Positions 23,305 to 34,175 of a stretch of 64,000 nucleotides of DNA are shown piece by piece (position 1 is the stretch's first letter; every line of letters begins with the position of its first letter). Position numbers and translations under genes: made by a program. The DNA comes from Sternotherus odoratus (lineage: Eukaryota > Chordata > Testudines > Kinosternidae). Location: contig JAVMKO010000005.1 of the NCBI GenBank assembly GCA_032164245.1, forward strand, positions 59,753,442 through 59,817,441, in the 5' to 3' direction. The notes beneath the pieces were generated by a model that made no database searches, had not been told where the DNA came from, and saw nothing but the letters and a program-made list of their open reading frames with translations.

Positions 23305-24665
23305 GATAATGACCATCTTAAAGGTTACTAGTGGAGTTTCTCAGGGATTGGTCTTGGGTCCAGTCTTGTTTAACATTTTCATTAATGATCTTGACATAAA
23401 AAGTGGCAGTGTGCTAATAAAATTTGTGCATGACACAAAGTTGTGAAATATTATCAATATAGATGAAGACTGTAATATTATTCAAGAAGAGTTCAATGGC
23501 TTTGAAAACTACAGTGATAGAACTGGGAAGAAATTTAATAGTGCAAATTGCAAGGTTATGCACTTGACTAACCACAAGAATTTTTACTATAAGCTGAGGG
23601 CATATCAGTCAGAAGTGACAGAGGCAAAGAAAGACCTGGGTGTATTAATCAATCACAGGAGGACTATAAGCAGCCAATGTGATGCAGATGTGACAAGGGC
23701 TGATGCATCCTGGGATTGCATCAGGTGAGGCATTTCCAGTAGAGACAGGGAAATACCAGTAACAAGGCACAGGTGAGACCTCATCTTGAGTACTATGTGC
23801 TATTCTGGTCTCCCATGTTTAAAAAAAGATTCATTAATACTGGAACAGGTGCAGAGAAGGGCTACTAGGATGATCAGATGAATGGAGAACCTTCCATCTG
23901 AGAGGAGACTTAAGGAGCTTGGCTTGTTCAGCCTAACAAAATGATGGATATGGGGAGATATGATTGCAGTCTATAAATGCACATGAGAGAGAAACACCAG
24001 GGAGGGAAAGGAGTTATTTAAGTTAAGGACTAATGTTGGTACAAGAGCAAATGGGTATAAACAGTCATCAACAAGTTTAGGCTTGAAATTAGACAAAGGT
24101 TTCCAAGTATCAGAGGAGTGAAGTTCTAGAACAGCCTTCCAAGGGGAGCAGTGTGGGGAAAATGTTAACTGGTTTCAAGACTGAGCTTGATAAGTTTATG
24201 GAGTGGATGGTATGATGAGACTGCTTACTGTGACAGGTAACTGATCTGCAACTGCCAGCAGCAAATATCTCCAGCGTCTGAAGACGGGACACTAGATGGG
24301 AAGGACTCTGTGGTACACGGTGAATTCTTTCCCAGCTATCTGACTGGCGGGTCTTGCTGAAGTGCTCAGGGTCTAACCAATGGGGTCAGGAAGGAATTTT
24401 CTCCCAGGTCAGATTGATAGAGACCCTGGAGGGTTTTTTTGCCTTCCACTGTAGTGTGGGGCATAGGTCACTTGCTGGTTTGCATTAGAATAAGTGCTGG
24501 ACTCTCTGAAGGCTTGAAGACTTTAACCATGATTTGAGGACTTCAGAAACTCAGCCAGAGGTTATTGGCCTATTACAGGAATGGTTGGGTGAGTTTCTAT
24601 GGCGAGTAGGAGATCCGATTAGATGATCACAATGGTCCCTTCTGACTTTAAAGTCTGAGTCTATA
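23305..24665 (+). mobile_element. CR1 LINE, 3' 1.36 kb with reverse-transcriptase remnant
   Basis: The start encodes a decayed reverse-transcriptase stretch ([20 protein letters not shown]), followed by a mutated catalytic box (FVHDTK where CR1 has FADDTK), then the C-terminal domain and 3'UTR. The end has the CR1 hallmark GATCACAATGGTCCCTTCTG. Frames are broken by stops and indels, so it is dead. 5'-truncated. Confidence 0.9.
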
Positions 24666-24667
24666 AA

Positions 24668-24802
24668 TAAGCTCTTTGGGTCTGCTTCTTACTGTGTGCT
24701 TATGCAGTACCTACCACAATGGATCATGCTCTTAGGATGGGTCCTGTAGGCACTACTGTAATAAAAATAATAAAAATAATAATAATAATAAAATAATAAA
24801 GT
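24668..24802 (+). repeat. Dispersed repeat tail with (AATAAT)n
   Basis: Begins TAAGCTCTTTGGGTCTGC, contains GCAGTACCTACCACAATGG and ends in an AAT microsatellite (24760-24800). Same type as 6425-6575, directly 3' of the CR1. Confidence 0.5.
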
Positions 24803-25088
24803 ATAACCCAAATCCCATTCAGGCTTTGCTCCAATCACAACAGGGGGATTACTTTATAAACATGAAACTATATAACTGCGTAGCCTGAGCTGAAGATATA
24901 TTTGTCCGAGTTCACAATTAATATATTATTTCATTTGTTATTAAAGATATTCATTGGACTAAAATGGAAAAGCTTTTTGATGAGAAGTGAGCTTCCTCTG
25001 GTCTAAACTCAGTCATGCATGCTTTCCCCACAGGATAATTGTCCTTTGAAATGTGGATTAAAGCATTGCCCTTCATTTCAATAACATA

Positions 25089-25383
25089 GGGCTGGTCTTC
25101 ACTACGGGGGGAGGGGAGGGGGAAAATCGACTGCAGATACGCAACTTCAGCTACGTGAATCACGTAGCTGAAGTTTGCGTATCTGAAGCCAACTTACCGT
25201 CCGTCCTCATGGCGGCGGCGCGCTCCCCCGTCGACTCCAGCTTGCGCCTCCTGGCAAGCTGGAGTTACGCAGTTGACGGGGGAGCCGCGAGCAATCGATT
25301 TCTCGCATCCCATCAGACGCGAGAAATCGATCGCCAGAAGATCGATGGCTACCCGCCGATTTGGCGGGTAGTGAAGACATACT
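25089..25383. mobile_element. Palindromic MITE, TIR GGGCTGGTCTTCACTAC
   Basis: Ends GGGCTGGTCTTCACTAC and GTAGTGAAGAC are inverted repeats. The interior holds two hairpins: ACTTCAGCTACGTGA with its inverse, and CGATTTCTCGC with its inverse. A second copy at 57208-57493 shares the same layout. CpG-rich. The start-codon-led frame MNHVAEV is repeated in both copies and is part of the hairpin. Confidence 0.85.
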
Positions 25384-25709
25384 ATATCTAATTAAGATAG
25401 ATTATATCTAAAATGCAGATATACACACTCCTGCTGAGTATCAGAGGGAATAATCTTGAATTTAAGAATCCTTGGTGGTACTTATCTATTTTTAATGGTA
25501 ATTCTGATAGGTCACTGCCCCTGCTTCCCCATACCTAATTAGATCAGTGAATTTCAATCCAGAACAGAATTTGGTCTTGAGAATCTGGAGCACTCTTCGA
25601 AGAGCTCAGAATCTGTATAATCTCATCCATTCACATTGTTGGATATACTATTAGCATAAATAAATAGGATGTTCCAACCTCCTAACTACCTTAGAAAACA
25701 GCCTTTTAT

Positions 25710-25912
25710 CAGGGGTTCTTAAACTGAGGGTTATGACTTCTCAAGGGGTTGCAAGATGGTTACATGGGAGTTGTGAGCTGTCAGCTCCATGGGGCTGACA
25801 GCCCTAAGCCCCCATTAAATTAATTAACCCACCCATTTTTAATTTATAAGGGGGTTCACTCAGAGTCTTGCTATGTGAAAGGGGTCACCAATACAAAAAG
25901 TTTGAAACCTCA
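25710..25912. mobile_element. Probable hAT MITE (CAGGGGTTCTTAAAC end)
   Basis: The left end CAGGGGTTCTTAAAC and the right end GTTTGAAACCTC form a diverged inverted repeat of the Charlie-like type. I could not find an intact 8-bp duplication, so the ends are approximate. Confidence 0.6.
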
Positions 25913-26455
25913 GGGTAGAGTTTATAATATTGTAAAACAGACTTTGGTCTGTGAAACAAATATTGACTCTAGCACATGAAGTCAGTATTTTGTGAACATC
26001 CAAAACCTACCCACAGAAACAGAGTTGTGGAGAGACAGCTTCTGTGAATTTAGGTAGCCTGGCTTCCTGACAAGGAACATTAGGTTAATTTCAGTTACTT
26101 TGTCCAGGATATGAAACACCAGCAGACTCTTTCTTTCATGCAGTGCACAACTGTAATTGCATTACTTTACCTACCGCTCAAAAAACATACGAGTTTCTCT
26201 GAAAAAGTGGACATAGTTTTTGCAGTTGTGCTCCATTTGCACCTACAAAAACTCACATTTCTGATCACCAGATAAATGCTAATAATTGCCTGATATAAGC
26301 ATGTCCATTTGTACACACAGGTATGGAGATTTGCACATACATGTGAGAGGTCTCATAAAGGAGTATTTGGAGGCAGCTTGAAAAATTTGTTCCATTACAT
26401 GAAGATGAACACGGGCCTGGTCTACACTACCAGGTTAGATCAACATAAATTGCCT

Positions 26456-27142
26456 GAAGTACAAGGAGTACTTGTGGCACCTTAGAGACTAACACATTTA
26501 TTTGGGCATAAGCTTTTGTGGGATAAACCCACTTCATCAGATGCATAGAGTGGAAAATACAGTAGGAAGATAGAGCTCTATATACACAGAGTACATGAAA
26601 AGATGCCATACCAACTCTAACAAGACAAAATCAATTAAGGTGGGCTATTATCAGCAGGAGGGGGGAAAAAATTGCAGTGAAAATCAAGAATGGCTCATTT
26701 CAAACAGTTGACAAGAAGATGTAAAGAACAGTAAGGGGAAAAATTAGTATGGGGAAATAGTGTAATGGCCAATCCACTCCCAGTCTTTATTCAAGCCTAA
26801 TTTAATGATGTCCAGTTTGCAAATTAATTCCAGTTCTGCAGTTTCTCCTTGGAGTCATTTTTTGAATTTTTGTTGTTGTTGAAGAATTGCCACTTTTAGA
26901 TCTGTAATTGAGTGTCCAGAGGGGTTGATTTGTCTAGTTAAAGTTGGTATGGCAACCCCATCTTTTCATGTTTTCTGTGGATATAGATATCTATCTTCCT
27001 ACTGTATTTTTCACTCCATGCATCTGATGAAGTGGGTTTTAGCCCATGAAAGCTTATGCTCAAATAAATGTGTTAGTCTCTAAGGTACCACAAGTACTCC
27101 TCGTTCTTTTTACTGATACAGAATAACACGGCTACCACTCCA
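26456..27142. mobile_element. Probable Penelope-like element remnant with inverted terminal segments
   Basis: The first ~145 bp (GGAGTACTTGTGGCACC ... GATGCATAGAGTGG) are the reverse complement of the last ~150 bp (CCATGCATCTGATGAAGTGG ... GGTACCACAAGTACTCC). Flanked by an 11-bp duplication ATAAATTGCCT (26445-26455 and 27143-27153). Inverted pseudo-LTRs and a target duplication of this size are known features of Penelope-like retroelements. No intact protein remains. The class name is an inference; the boundaries are read directly. Confidence 0.65.
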
Positions 27143-27340
27143 ATAAATTGCCTCCCACCGATGTAAGTGCTTTTTTACACCAATTTAATAACATCACCTC
27201 TTCAGACACAGTGCTGCTTACATAGACTTACATAGACTGCTACTAGCTTTCAGCACCCATCCCACAATGCCCCACATTGGCAATACAATCAATACAAGAG
27301 TCCCTGATGAGGATGCATATTGCTGACACAAGGAGCCAAG

Positions 27341-27369
27341 TGCGCGCACACACGCACACACACACACAA
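27341..27369. repeat. (AC)n microsatellite
   Basis: CGCGCACACACGCACACACACACAC-type run inside the MITE at 26413-27444. Confidence 0.85.
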
Positions 27370-28859
27370 ATGATTTCATAACTGTGGTGGTTTTATGTTG
27401 ATGTAAGTTAGGTTGACATAATTTTGTAGTGTAGATATGGCCATAGGATTTCAGATTGCATGCATCGTGGTGTAAAATGACCCAGAGAAGATTTTAGATT
27501 GAAACAAAAATAACAGGAAAGTTTATTGGGGGCTTGCAAGATTCTCCCTTTTAGCAAAAAGAGGAAACATGGATATTTTTGTATTGGGTAGCCTGGATCC
27601 ACTTAAACTGATTAAGGAAAATCTCTAAAATGTTGCATACATGGAATCCTAGGAGAAGCTAATGAATTCTTGATGTCTTTTTAGATGAATTGTTAATCCT
27701 TTCCTTCTGTTCCTGTTCTGGCAGGAGAATTTAACCTTCTGAAGTGGACTTGCCAATTCTTACTTCATTGGAATGAGTCTCAGACATTCGGGACAAATTT
27801 AAAGGCTACTTTTACAGCAGAGTCCCTCATATTCATGAAGGATTTTATGGAGTTTTTCAACAAGACATTTAATAATTCACTTATTTTTTTTAGATAGACT
27901 TGATGGCTTGGGCACATTGGTAAAAAGCTCCAGAGCCTTTCAATGTCCCCATTGCCTTAAATAACTAAGGAATTCCCTCTCTCCTCCACTCCCTGACGTT
28001 TTCAGCATCACTGAGGTATTCCCTGTGGAAATATAGGGAATATTATACTCAGTGAGGAATAGTGGCAAGTTCTTAAGGGAGATTATTGCAACAGGTGCTA
28101 GTTCCAATGCAGTGCAGGATACTAGTGAATGAAAATTCTCTTCAGACTTCACTTCAGAGACCTATATGAAATGGGTTTGGTCATCTCAGTCCACTTTTCC
28201 CGTGGACAGGTGACCACACCACAAAAACAACACTATAGTTGTTACTAACATCCTTATTGGCAGGCTGAACAGAAAATTTTATATCTCTGTTCTTTCAGGC
28301 CTTAGCCAATCTTTGTATTTCTAGAGGCAGGCCCTCCTGAGCAAGGATGTGGCACATTGGTGGAAGTGTGGGGAAGCTGACAGAGCAGCTGTGCTAGTTT
28401 GGTAGACAGTATTTAGTAGCATTTTATTATACTCAATTTGCACAAGTGTAAGCCCCAGGTTGCACAACAACTCTCTTGCTCAATGCAGAAGAGATTTCAT
28501 TCTGACTAGATGAAATGGCAAAGCATGTAGCATTTAATATATCTGGATTGTTCTGCTATCCTGGATGGCAGAGGAAATACATACCATGCATCCATATAAC
28601 CATTATTCCCAGTCCATGGCTTCATGCTCCTTCCACCTTGCCGCAGGGCTTATCCCGAACCTTGATGATGTAAGGCTGCAGTAAACTAGCAAGAACATGA
28701 CCTTATTGGCCAACTCTATTTCCCTGCCAACCTTGCACCAAAGCAGGGCCTGCCAGGGGTTAGCAGCAGGCAGGTAGCATATCTAATTACTTGTTCCAGG
28801 CAAATAACATCATCTTTCACCTGTGTTTGAAGAGTTTTGTTGAAATCCAATACTTAGCA

Positions 28860-29420
28860 CAGTGGTTCTCAAACTTTTTTTTCCCCCACAGATCACTTGA
28901 AAATTCCTGAGGGTTTTGACAGATCACTTATTGATCTTTCCAAATGTTGTTTGTATCATTATCAAGTGCTTTGGATAAAAGCGCTATATTTAAAATCCTT
29001 AATTATAAAAAAATTTGTTCTACAAATAAAAGCACACAACTCATGTTTTAATATCAGTAGTCTTACCTTTCTAATGCAATGGATGTGCCCTCTCTCCCCC
29101 GCCACAGCAGCCCCCAAGCTGGGGCTGGGAAGGAGGGCTATCTCTCCCCAGCAGCTATGGAGCTGGGGAAAGTCACCTCTTTTTCTGGCCACCACAGCCC
29201 TGCACATCCCAAATTCTTCTCACCTCATTCTTCCCAAGGCCACCACCTCACCTGACATGTGTGTCTTCTCCAGGGTCCAAGCCAGAGCCAGGTGTGTCTC
29301 CACTAATTAGATTGGTGGCCCTTCATTCTCTCATGTGTGGCTGCCCAGGCATACACCTTAGAGGGAACTATCCACAAACCACCTGAATGGAGCTTGCAGA
29401 CCACAGTTTGAGAACCTCTG
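28860..29420. mobile_element. hAT MITE, 561 bp, TIR CAGTGGTTCTCAAAC
   Basis: The left end CAGTGGTTCTCAAACTTT and right end GTTTGAGAACCTCTG are inverted repeats. Flanks ACTTAGCA (28852-28859) and GCTTAGCA (29421-29428) are an 8-bp duplication with one change. The end sequence is Charlie-like. The interior frame 28897-29310 has no protein-family signal. Confidence 0.9.
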
Positions 29421-31399
29421 GCTTAGCACAGCTGAATAACACATTTGGGATAAAATACATATCAAAAGCACCAGGTCTCTGACAAAGGATCTCAGATAGC
29501 AAGCAAAGGGCATACAGCAGTAGGATAAGTGCATACATAACACTAGGTACCTAATATATAATGTGATCACTGGGCACTCCCAGGTGTAAACACCTATGTC
29601 CCACAGCCTATGAGAAAAGGAAGGCAATTGAGTAAGTTCTCTGATGGCATCACCTGGAGAGCCAGGGGAGTTGACTGAGTGAGGCAGAATCTCATTTATA
29701 TATGAGCTGTGTTTTCTGCTGTCATCTTCTGGAGAGCAAGGGAAGTCAACTAAAAGGATAGTTCCTCAAGTGCACCTTAACTAAGCATAGTCTGGGGACA
29801 TTGGAGTGTAACTCAACTAAGTTTTGTACTTGGGGCCCATATTTTTGAAAATAGCCTGTGAGGGAGCCTACTGGGGCAAAGCTTGAACAATGACTGGGTC
29901 TGGGGTCACCCCGATGAAAACTGATGTTTGCCTAAGTGTGGCAAGATGCCATGGATGGAGTTAGACTTTGGTGGAGAGACCCAACACTTTCCTGACTTGC
30001 TGCTGGGAATAGCTTTCTGAGTGATAGGGGCTTTGAGGGGTTCCTAAGGCTACTGCTCACCATGCATCTGCAAGAGTAGGGCAAAAAAGCTATAACTGTT
30101 TTTTGCAGCAGAGCTCACCAGAGATCCCAGTTGTCCAGGTGGTGATGAGCATCGAACAAAGACCAGCCACAAGTCCAGTCACGTGAGCAGAATAAGGCCC
30201 AGCCACAGCACACAGAAGATGGAGCAAAGCAGCAGTTGGAGTCTTGCAGCAGGAGAGCTGCAGAATAAAGTTCTAGGGCTTCTGACAGAACAGGGACCCT
30301 AATTATCTGGACTCCTGGAACCACAAACTGAAGAAGGAAGCAGAACAAACTGTATCAGTCATTCAGTGTCTGTGTGTTTGGAATTTATGCACTTTGAATG
30401 GTGGAAGGTGTTAATGTGTGTCTCCATTCAACCTCGCTTTTCCCTTTTATTCACGCTCCCACCAATATGGTTTATTTGTTTAAACCTCTGTGCTTGCAAG
30501 TGGTTACAGATTTGCCTAGCAAAAGCCCCAGAGGAATTATAGGTTCCCAGATTACTCAATGTGGGCTCAAGCCAAAATTAAAGAGAATCCCCTAAAATAA
30601 GGACATGGTCCTTGTTACTGCCAGTGCATTCATTGGCAGAAGGCTTACACAGGCTAGAGGAACCTCATTCTTGAGGTATCATGGTTTCAAATGGATATAG
30701 TTTTCACTGTGTTTCATTAGTCACTGAGAGCTGTCCATGGCCTCAGGCCAGGTCCATGTTCAGTATTGCCAGCTCTTGCGGTATTATAACGTCTCATGAT
30801 ATTTTGTCTTTTTCTATGTGAACTAGTTTCAGAAATGCGAAACAAATCTTTTCCATTGCTTTTTGTTCAACTTCCATCAAATACAAATGTTGTTTCATTA
30901 TCATAGGGCTGCTTGGAAGAGTTGACCAGTGCACAATTGATTTTTCGTGGGGTTCCGTATTTTATACCTTGATCCTTCAGTGGTCTGCTGTGCCCACATG
31001 GAGCCCCATTTAACCAGGTGCAGCAGTCTGCCTGTGCATTGTACATTGCAGGGGCAGGGCCTCCACTGTGTCCTCTATCACACAGCTGTTGCAATACAGT
31101 TTTGCGGCAGTTATGGTGTACTGTTTCATCACCATATTGCAGCTGCCTTGGAGACATGTTGGGACTGTTTCAATACCCTGTGAATTATGATTCTCTTTTT
31201 CAGGGTACAAACTGGGGTTGGGAAGAGGATGAGAGAGAGAATTTATAAGATTGGCTGGGCTATGAACTCTTGTTTTGTTATTGTGGGGATTGCTCATCAT
31301 AAAGGCTACCTGCGAGTAGTGGCTGTGGTGTTCAGTCAGTGACCAAGGTGTTTTAAGAGCTGATTTATTATGTGTCCATTTCAACCATCTGGACATAAC

Positions 31400-32620
31400 T
31401 GTGACCCTGGGAGCCCCTTAATGCCAACTGGCCCCTCACACTAAGTCATACCAGGCCTCACACACTCATTTTCCCCAATATACTGTTGTCATAATTTGTA
31501 TTTGAAAGGTGTCATGTCGGGTATTATATATAAACTGGTACCATGCTGGTCCTGCAAATCATTGCAAGATGTATGTACAGGTTGTGTACCAAGGGTTATA
31601 TATGCTGGAATAGGTGCATAAAACATATTTGGGAGGCACAAACCCAACTTGCCCCAGACAAAGAAATGTGCATTTACCTATCTGCCCAGCTTGACTACAG
31701 GTAGAGGACAAAGAAAGTAAATTTACATACAAGGCAAACAAAGCCATCAAACTAACAAGCAGCACAGGAAGGCGCTTAGGGCATGGTTACACTTACAGGA
31801 TTATAGCGCTTTTGGTTATAGCTGTTCCCATATACAGCAATAGGTATAGCGCTATAGCGTGTCCTGGCATAGCCACATTTGCGGCACTTGCAGTGGCACA
31901 GGGAGTGGTGCATTATGGGCAGCTATCCCAGCATTCAGCTGGGTGCAACGTGCTTTACAAACGAGGGGGGTGAGGGGGAACGTGTTGTGTGTATGCGGAC
32001 GGAGAGAGCGAGAGGATTTTCTATGGGCTGAGAGTCTTGTCAGTGGGTGTCCTTTGAAATTCAGAGCTTGTTAGTTTTCTCGGTATCACAGGCTCACTCC
32101 GTAACATTTGCAGTGCTTATCTGCCGAGTTAAGAGAGAAACTCTGAAAAGGTACTTCCGCCTTCCTCCAGCCACTTTCAAAACAAATGAAGAGACGTCAA
32201 TTGCTTTACATGGCTCAGAGGCGTTGCCAGAGATCACTTAGCGTAGTAATCTTAATGCCCATTCACACTTGCGATAGTGAATACACAATAGCTGTTATTC
32301 CCCAAGGAACGGAGGATTACCAGGAGCAGTATAACTGTGGGTTTATAGCGCACTACATGCCTTCCCAGTGTGGATGGGTAGGGAGCTCCTGGAGGCTTTA
32401 TAGCACTATAAAGTGCCAGTGTAACCAAGCCCTTAGTGAACTCATTGGAGGTTGGAGTCTGCACACCAGGAAGACTTCCTGGCTCTTGATGCATTGATTT
32501 TGGGTACTCACTTTATTCGGGCCTTCGCCACAGGGGACAATTTCACCCAAGAGAAAGCCAAGTATTGAGGATATCCCTACTGACTCAGTGTTGGGGGAAA
32601 ATGTATGAAAAGATTAGTAA
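31400..32620. repeat. Unclassified dispersed repeat hosting a Harbinger-type MITE
   Basis: 31400-31775 and 32436-32620 read as one continuous sequence (GCCTCACACACTCATTTTCCCC ... GAAGACTTCCTGGCTCTTGATG) split by the MITE at 31779-32432. I regard it as repetitive from its style, perhaps part of a retroelement, but I cannot name the family from the sequence. Confidence 0.35.
31779..32432. mobile_element. Harbinger-type MITE, 654 bp, TTA target duplication
   Basis: Ends GGGCATGGTTACACT and AGTGTAACCAAGCCC are inverted repeats, each flanked by TTA (31776-31778 and 32433-32435). A 3-bp TWA duplication is typical of PIF/Harbinger. Subterminal TATAGCGC repeats and GCATTATGGGCAGC are also seen. No transposase. 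Confidence 0.85.
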
Positions 32621-34175
32621 AAATTGGAGCGGACATTAATTGCAGTTAACTCACTCAATTAACTCAAAAAAAATTAATCGCAATAGCAACATTAAACAAA
32701 AGTATTAAATTTCAATTGATATTGGATTTTTCCTACATTTTCAAATATATTGATTTCTATTACAATACAGAATACAAAGTGTAAGTGCTTGTTTTATATT
32801 TTTTGATAATTTTTACAGTACAAATATTTGTAAAGAAAAGAATATTCTTCAATTCATCTCATTCAAGTACTGTAGTGCAATCATGAAAGTGTAACTTCCA
32901 AATGTAGATTTGTTTTTGTTATATAACTGAACTCAAAAACAAAGCAATGCAAAACATTAGAGCCTACAAGTCCACTCAGTCCCACTTCTTGTTCAGTCAA
33001 CTGCGAAGACAAACAAGTTTGTTTACATTTACAGGAGATACTGCTGCCTGCTTCTTATTTACAGTGTCACCTGAAAGTGAGAAGAGACATTTGCATGGCA
33101 CTTTAGAAGCCTGTGTTGCAAGGTATTTACATGCCAGACATGCTAGACATTCCTATTCCCCTTCATGCTTTGGTCATGATCCCAGAGGACATGCTTATGA
33201 TGCTCATTGAAAAAAAAATGCATTAAATAAATTTGACTGAACATCTTGTGGGAGAATTGTAGGTCTCCTGTTCTGTTTTATTAAATATATGGCAGAATGT
33301 GGATGTTATAGCAGTCTCGAATGATGATCCAGCATATGTTTGTTTTAATACTTTCATAGCAGATTTGACAAAATGCAAAGAAGGTACCAATGTGAGATTT
33401 CCAAGGATAGATATATAGCGCTCAATGCAAGGTTTAAGAATCTGAAGTGCCTTCCAAAATCTGAGAGATGAGGGGTGGAGAATACTTTTAGATATCTTAA
33501 AAGACCAACACTCCAATGTGGATACTACAGAACCTGAACAACCAAAAATAAACTTTCTGCTGGTTGCATCTGACTAGGATGATGAAAATGAACATTTGTC
33601 AGTCCACTTTGCTTTGGATCAAGCGGAACCGGTCATCAGCATGGATGCACGTCCTCTGGAATAGTGGTTGAAGTATAAAGGGACATATGAATCTTCAGTG
33701 AATCCAGCACATCAGTATCTTGCAATGCCAGCTACAACAGTGCCATGTAAACACCTGTTCACTTTCAGGTGATATTGTAAGCGAGAGGTGGGAAGCATTA
33801 TCTCCTGCAAATTGTAACCAAAACTTGTTTGTCTGAGCAATTGGCTGAAGTGGGATGGAGTGGATTTGTAGGCTCTAGAGTTTTGCATGGTTTTATTTTT
33901 GAATGCAGGTTTTTTGTACATAATTCTACATTTTTAAATTAAACTTTCATGATAGTTTGCACTACAGTTCTTGTATTGGGTGAATTTGAAATACTATCCC
34001 TTTTGTTTTTTACAAATATTTGTAATCAAATTAAATATAAAGTGAGCATTGTATTCTGTGTTGTAATTGAATATTTGAAAATGTAGAAAACATCCAAAAA
34101 TATTGAAGTAAATGGTATTCTATTGTTTAGAAGTGCAATTATTAATTATCTTTTTTAATCATGTGACAGTCCTAC
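32620..34175 (+). mobile_element. hAT relic with decayed transposase (copy A)
   Basis: AT-rich ends built of TTAATTGCAGTTAACTC-type repeats on the left and TTTTTTAATCATGTGACAGTCC on the right enclose a decayed hAT transposase (33050-33890). It has the same gene order as the relic at 60414-63614, except that the middle is not inverted here. It is defective: several stops and frameshifts. Confidence 0.8.
33050..33890 (+). pseudogene. hAT transposase C-terminal pseudogene (copy A)
   Basis: Across the three plus frames one can read the hAT C-terminal dimerisation region in pieces: a decayed version of the LDPRFK block (near 33420-33440, AATGCAAGGTTTAAGAATCTG), an acidic linker (GATGATGAAAATGAACATTTG), and the region before the C-terminus (TACAACAGTGCCATGTAAACACC). 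In-frame stops and frame changes break it into short parts. The relation to copy B (62221-63250) is clear base by base. Confidence 0.75.

Larger units (their letters stand above)
26413..27444. mobile_element. MITE (CCTGGTCTACACTAC ends) split by a retroelement
   Basis: The left end has CCTGGTCTACACTACC and the right end GTAGTGTAGATATGG. The right half contains the familiar CCCATCCCACAATGCCCC stretch of turtle MITEs. A 687-bp element (26456-27142) is inserted near its left end. An AC microsatellite lies at 27341-27369. Confidence 0.7.

Noticed and set aside
25155..25391. Repeated MNHVAEV frame as a conserved small gene (also at 57262)
   Set aside because: Both copies are in the same palindromic MITE; similarity comes from the transposon, not from a gene.
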